This document shows positions 62,480 through 64,000 of a stretch of 64,000 nucleotides of DNA, piece by piece. The notes under the pieces are model-generated. The model had not been told where the DNA came from, made no database searches, and saw only the letters and a list, made by a program, of their open reading frames with translations. The first letter of the stretch is position 1. Each line of letters begins with the position of its first letter. Position numbers and translations under genes: made by a program. Source of the stretch: RI-153 sp041391225 (GTDB lineage Bacteria; Chloroflexota; Anaerolineae; Caldilineales; Caldilineaceae); the NCBI GenBank assembly GCA_041391225.1, contig JAWKOL010000015.1, forward strand, positions 84,533 to 148,532, in the 5' to 3' direction.

Positions 62480-62782
62480 ATGCAGAAGCGCCTCTATCGC
62501 AGTGAAAACGAACGGATGATTGCCGGTGTGTGTGGCGGTCTGGCCGAATACTTCAACATGGATCCCACCATCGTGCGTCTCGTCTTTGCCGTGGCTTTCT
62601 TGATTGGCTTTGGTAGCCCCGGCCTGCTCTATCTCTTGCTCTGGATCGTGATGCCCAACCAACGCATGATGGAAAGTGGCTCACAGGATCGCATCCGCGA
62701 GGGCGTGCAGGAAATGGCCGACAAGACCCGCGAGATCGTCAACGATGTACGCACCCAGGTAAAATCCAACCAGCAGCAGTAA
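62480..62782 (+). CDS. PspC domain protein
   Basis: 100 residues: KRLYRSENERMIAGVCGGLA, EYFNMDPTIVRLVFAVAFLI, LLYLLLWIVMPNQ, the complete PspC domain with one or two TM helices, then a polar helix (DRIREGVQEMADKTREIVND). ATG 62480 follows AAGGAGACAGACC. In phage-shock systems PspC senses membrane stress; no PspA/B gene is nearby, so only the domain is certain. Followed by a clean terminator. Confidence 0.92.
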   Translation: MQKRLYRSENERMIAGVCGGLAEYFNMDPTIVRLVFAVAFLIGFGSPGLLYLLLWIVMPNQRMMESGSQDRIREGVQEMADKTREIVNDVRTQVKSNQQQ

Positions 62783-62805
62783 CTCCCCCTGCCGATGGTG
62801 ACATC

Positions 62806-62841
62806 AAAAACGCCGAGGACAACGTTGTCCTCGGCGTTTTT
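62806..62841. terminator. Rho-independent terminator after pspC-like gene
   Basis: AAAAACGCCGAGGACAAC and GTTGTCCTCGGCGTTTTT form an 18-bp perfect palindrome with a T tract on each strand. Confidence 0.92.
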
Positions 62842-62965
62842 GTATTGGGAATCGGCCTCAAACGTAAGTGACCAACCTGAATCGAAGAAATAGATCTGCT
62901 ATCGTGCCAAACAGCGTTGATCCCAGCAGATTCTGTTTGGCGCGAAACGAAAAGGAGTTCATTGT

Positions 62966-64000
62966 ATGAACCGTACATCAAAAGAAATTCTGGCTGTGGT
63001 GGCCACACTGACGCTGCTTGCGTTGGCGGCTGTTTTTGCAGTCGGAGAATTCACGTGGGCGCCGTCTACTGATTTGACGGCAAGCGTCAGCGCGCTGAAC
63101 GTCGATCCAATTGTGCTACCGGAGGAGATCGTACAGGAGATCGAGACAACTGCGCCGTCGCAAGAGGCGTTGGCCGCCATCTACGAACAAGTCTTGCCAT
63201 CTGTGGTGAACATTCAGGTGGTGCAACGCGCGATGGCCTCGCAGTTCGGTATGCCCAGCACCCCCGCGCAAGGACAAGGCACCGGTTGGGTCTGGGACGA
63301 TCAGGGCCACATTGTCACCAACAATCACGTCGTCGAGAATGCAGCGAGCATTCTGGTGGTCTTCTCGAACGGTGAATGGGCCGACGCCGAGGTGGTGGCC
63401 ACCGATCCCCAGGCCGACCTGGCTGTGATCAATGTCGACGCGCCGCCCGGCATTACCCTCACGCCCCTGGCCCTGGCCGCGGACGTGCCGCCTGTGGGCT
63501 TCTACACCCTGGCGCTGGGCAGCCCCTTCGGCCTGGCCGGTTCAATGACAAAGGGCATCGTCAGCGCCGTGGGACGCAGCTTCCCTGTGGGCGATCCGCT
63601 GGCCGGGGGGTCCACCTACTCGCTGCCCGATGTCGTCCAAACCGACGCCGCCATCAACCCCGGTAACTCCGGTGGGCCGTTGCTGAACCTCAACGGCGAG
63701 GTAATCGGCGTCAACTTCGCCATCCGCTCCGAGGTCCGCGCCAATGCCGGTGTTGGCTTCGCCATCCCTGTTTCGATTGTGCGCCGCGTGGTGCCTGCGT
63801 TGATCAGCCAGGGCGCCTATGCCTATCCGTTCCTGGGCCTGGGCGGTTCGACCATCAACCCGCAGATCACCGAAAGCGAAGACCTACCCGAAGGGACATT
63901 GGGTGTCTTCGTGGGCAGTGTTGAGCCTGGTGGCCCGGCAGACGCCGCGGGCCTGGCCGAAGGCGATGTGATTACTGCCATCGACGAGGTGCCGGTGCTC
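62966..64000 (+). CDS. HtrA/DegP-type S1C serine protease, 3' end outside the window
   Basis: At least 345 residues. N-terminal membrane anchor ILAVVATLTLLALAAVFAVG, then the trypsin-like domain with His121 in IVTNNHVVENA, Asp151 in DPQADLAVINV and Ser235 in INPGNSGGPLL, plus VGFAIPVSIVRRVVPALI. A PDZ domain begins near residue 280 (GLGGSTINPQITESEDLPEG, PGGPADAAGLAEGDVITAID) and is cut at 64000. ATG 62966 follows AAAAGGAG. An envelope quality-control protease, membrane-tethered. It lies 183 bases after the PspC gene, behind a terminator, so it has its own promoter. Confidence 0.95.
   Translation, partial: MNRTSKEILAVVATLTLLALAAVFAVGEFTWAPSTDLTASVSALNVDPIVLPEEIVQEIETTAPSQEALAAIYEQVLPSVVNIQVVQRAMASQFGMPSTPAQGQGTGWVWDDQGHIVTNNHVVENAASILVVFSNGEWADAEVVATDPQADLAVINVDAPPGITLTPLALAADVPPVGFYTLALGSPFGLAGSMTKGIVSAVGRSFPVGDPLAGGSTYSLPDVVQTDAAINPGNSGGPLLNLNGEVIGVNFAIRSEVRANAGVGFAIPVSIVRRVVPALISQGAYAYPFLGLGGSTINPQITESEDLPEGTLGVFVGSVEPGGPADAAGLAEGDVITAIDEVPVL

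Overview
The window looks like a chromosomal segment of a Chloroflexota bacterium, probably of the Caldilineae/Anaerolineae side. This is inferred from GC-rich coding, several large MalT/LuxR-type ATPase regulators, DUF4386 membrane proteins, a B12-type radical SAM protein of the TIGR03960 kind, an unusual xanthine-dehydrogenase-like enzyme, and intergenic regions packed with short foldback words. No rRNA, tRNA or CRISPR array was seen.

Layout. 1-4.2 kb: edge of a type I CRISPR-Cas locus (partial unassigned gene, cas3 with a C-terminal HD domain, WYL regulator), all minus strand and frame-damaged, then a small winged-helix gene and a hydrolase remnant. 5.0-5.7 kb: DUF2178 membrane protein plus XRE regulator behind a textbook promoter with a palindrome in its spacer. 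5.7-14.3 kb and 18.6-22.9 kb: two related minus-strand clusters built from the same parts in the same order, LuxR/MalT regulator, a ~76-aa unnamed protein, a DUF4386 membrane protein and/or an MDR alcohol dehydrogenase. Between them lie a secreted caspase-like protease and a sulfatase. 23.1-24.7 kb: a decayed VapBC pair and an FmdE gene with a long structured leader. 25.1-29.0 kb: a heterodimeric ABC exporter. 29.3-30.9 kb: a candidate structured RNA, SDR and RidA. 31.0-35.5 kb: TagA-type glycosyltransferase (broken), radical SAM protein, and a DUF4160/DUF2442 pair. 35.6-40.8 kb: a xanthine-dehydrogenase-like operon with Uma2, DUF433 and nucleotidyltransferase genes embedded between its subunits. 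40.9-50 kb: epimerase, DUF624, metG, membrane glycosyltransferase, VanW and MFS genes. 50.1-56.6 kb: Met-rich secreted protein, DUF302, an OmpR/BaeS-type two-component system and a hybrid kinase. 56.7-64 kb: class III aminotransferase, Gfo/Idh/MocA oxidoreductase, a fourth copy of the ~76-aa family beside a multi-TM protein, SDR, PspC and an HtrA protease cut by the window end.

Three themes cut across the genes. First, the ~76-aa family occurs four times and always next to regulators, membrane proteins or dehydrogenases, so the two clusters look like duplicated cassettes. Second, at least nine families of foldback repeats fill intergenic space and also sit in frame inside proteins (LuxR1, radical SAM, both xanthine-dehydrogenase subunits, the glycosyltransferase, FmdE) or supply stop codons and C-termini. 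Third, single-base frameshifts are frequent but patchy; the protein text stays family-like across each shift and many fall in short homopolymers, so sequencing or assembly error is at least as likely as gene decay.
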